NCBI RefSeq assembly: GCF_023716865.1
Contig: NZ_CP092417.1
Coordinates: forward strand, 3,512,001 to 3,576,000
DNA: 64,000 bases
Direction: 5' to 3'
DNA from: Endozoicomonas sp. SCSIO W0465
Lineage (GTDB): Bacteria; Pseudomonadota; Gammaproteobacteria; Pseudomonadales; Endozoicomonadaceae
Part shown: in pieces, positions 63,660 through 64,000 of the stretch
Layout: each line of letters opens with the position of its first letter
Numbering within the stretch: the stretch's first letter is position 1
Notes under the pieces: generated by a model
Database searches by the model: none
What the model was told of the DNA's origin: nothing
The model's input: only the letters and a program-made list of their open reading frames with translations
Made by a program: the position numbers and the translations under genes

Positions 63660-64000
63660 AGTTAATAGGCTCAGTGGATGAGCCATTATATGAGAAATTG
63701 CTCACAATAAATTTGTTATAATGTAATAAAGCCTTACTACTAAATCCCAAACATCTAGCCCTTTCAAATACCCCTAAATAGCCCACAATGTAGCATTAAC
63801 AAATAAACGCAGAGTGCTGTGAAATAATCAGCTATGTATGAGGTAGCTACAACCGTGTCAGTTTAAGAAACCTGCCTATAACCACGATGGAATGCAGGAA
63901 CTAAGATTTTGGACATTAAACTTAAACACAAACCCAAGTGATGCGCCCTTTGAGGTGCAGATATACATTAGTTGCCACAAATAGCTTATGTATATAGAGG
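63660..64000. other. Non-coding stretch to the window end
   Basis: About 340 bp without a convincing gene on either strand. A small hairpin GGCTCA/TGAGCC at 63668-63684 follows the last stop and may terminate transcription. Nothing else was recognised. Confidence 0.4.

Larger units (their letters stand above)
45887..64000. mobile_element. Integrative element (left part), inserted in the sirtuin gene
   Basis: The left junction lies at the cobB breakpoint (about 45887). The first gene is a large serine recombinase. The cargo is visibly more A+T-rich than the flanking core genes and lacks housekeeping functions. The right end is not in the window. No phage structural or conjugation genes appear in the 18 kb seen, so the element could be a genomic island with defence or effector cargo. 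Confidence 0.7.

Noticed and set aside
1..64000. tRNA or rRNA genes
   Set aside because: No cloverleaf-like or rRNA-like stretch was recognised on reading both strands; the element's integration site is cobB, not a tRNA.

Overview
This window looks like the chromosome of a host-associated marine gammaproteobacterium, most likely an Endozoicomonas-like member of the Oceanospirillales. That placement is inferred from three things: ordinary gammaproteobacterial housekeeping genes and gene order, eukaryotic-like proteins (an OTU deubiquitinase-like protease with PPxY motifs, a RING-like protein, an ankyrin/SOCS-like protein), and a very high load of insertion sequences, MITEs and a group II intron.

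Bases 1-24218 are mainly core genome. They hold the 3' part of an RND efflux pump, a MOSC protein, TatD, a FieF-like CDF transporter, a glutaredoxin-like protein, a KefC-type antiporter, two tandem paralogues of an unrecognised exported family, a DUF2970 protein, a convergent 29-codon membrane-peptide gene, sulfite reductase plus DUF934, a second CPA2 antiporter, the OTU gene (split by a G8 tract), sohB, an SCP2 protein, nudC, the conserved cluster dnaQ-rnhA-methyltransferase/gloB, and mltD (frameshifted in an A5 tract).

Bases 24285-39902 are a yej-type peptide ABC transporter locus. Four tandem YejA-like binding-protein genes precede yejB, yejE and yejF. The first binding-protein gene is interrupted twice: by a group II intron inside its signal-peptide codons and by an ISNCY-like element that itself carries two 160-bp MITEs. 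Removing the insertions in silico restores one unbroken 620-codon frame. Bases 40009-45886 hold the RING-like gene (its last codons replaced by an IS1182-family element plus a MITE), an RRM protein, cysK, the ankyrin/SOCS-like gene, and the 3' remnant of a sirtuin gene.

The sirtuin gene is cut at about 45887 by an integrative element that opens with a large serine recombinase and runs past base 64000. Its cargo is mostly unfamiliar: a secreted Cys-repeat protein; a nuclease-like gene and a coiled-coil gene, the latter split by an IS66 element; a small resolvase; a two-gene unit pairing a 120-aa protein with a 1157-aa TPR - GreA/B-C-like - PIN protein that shares its N-terminal motif; a six-gene minus-strand run (two paralogous acidic proteins, a secreted HNH nuclease, an HNH-HIT fusion, two CFI-box proteins); and a plus-strand trio (GNAT acetyltransferase, TauD-like dioxygenase, protein with a CWHxC tail). 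The two strongest candidates for an undescribed system are the TPR/PIN pair and the six-gene nuclease cassette that converges on it.

Two non-autonomous element families stand out. One (three 160-bp copies) shares the ends and CTAG target of the resident IS1182-type element. The other (three copies of 159-160 bp, GGCTCT ends, 8-bp target duplications) is found here only inside transposase genes. No tRNA, rRNA or CRISPR array was seen.
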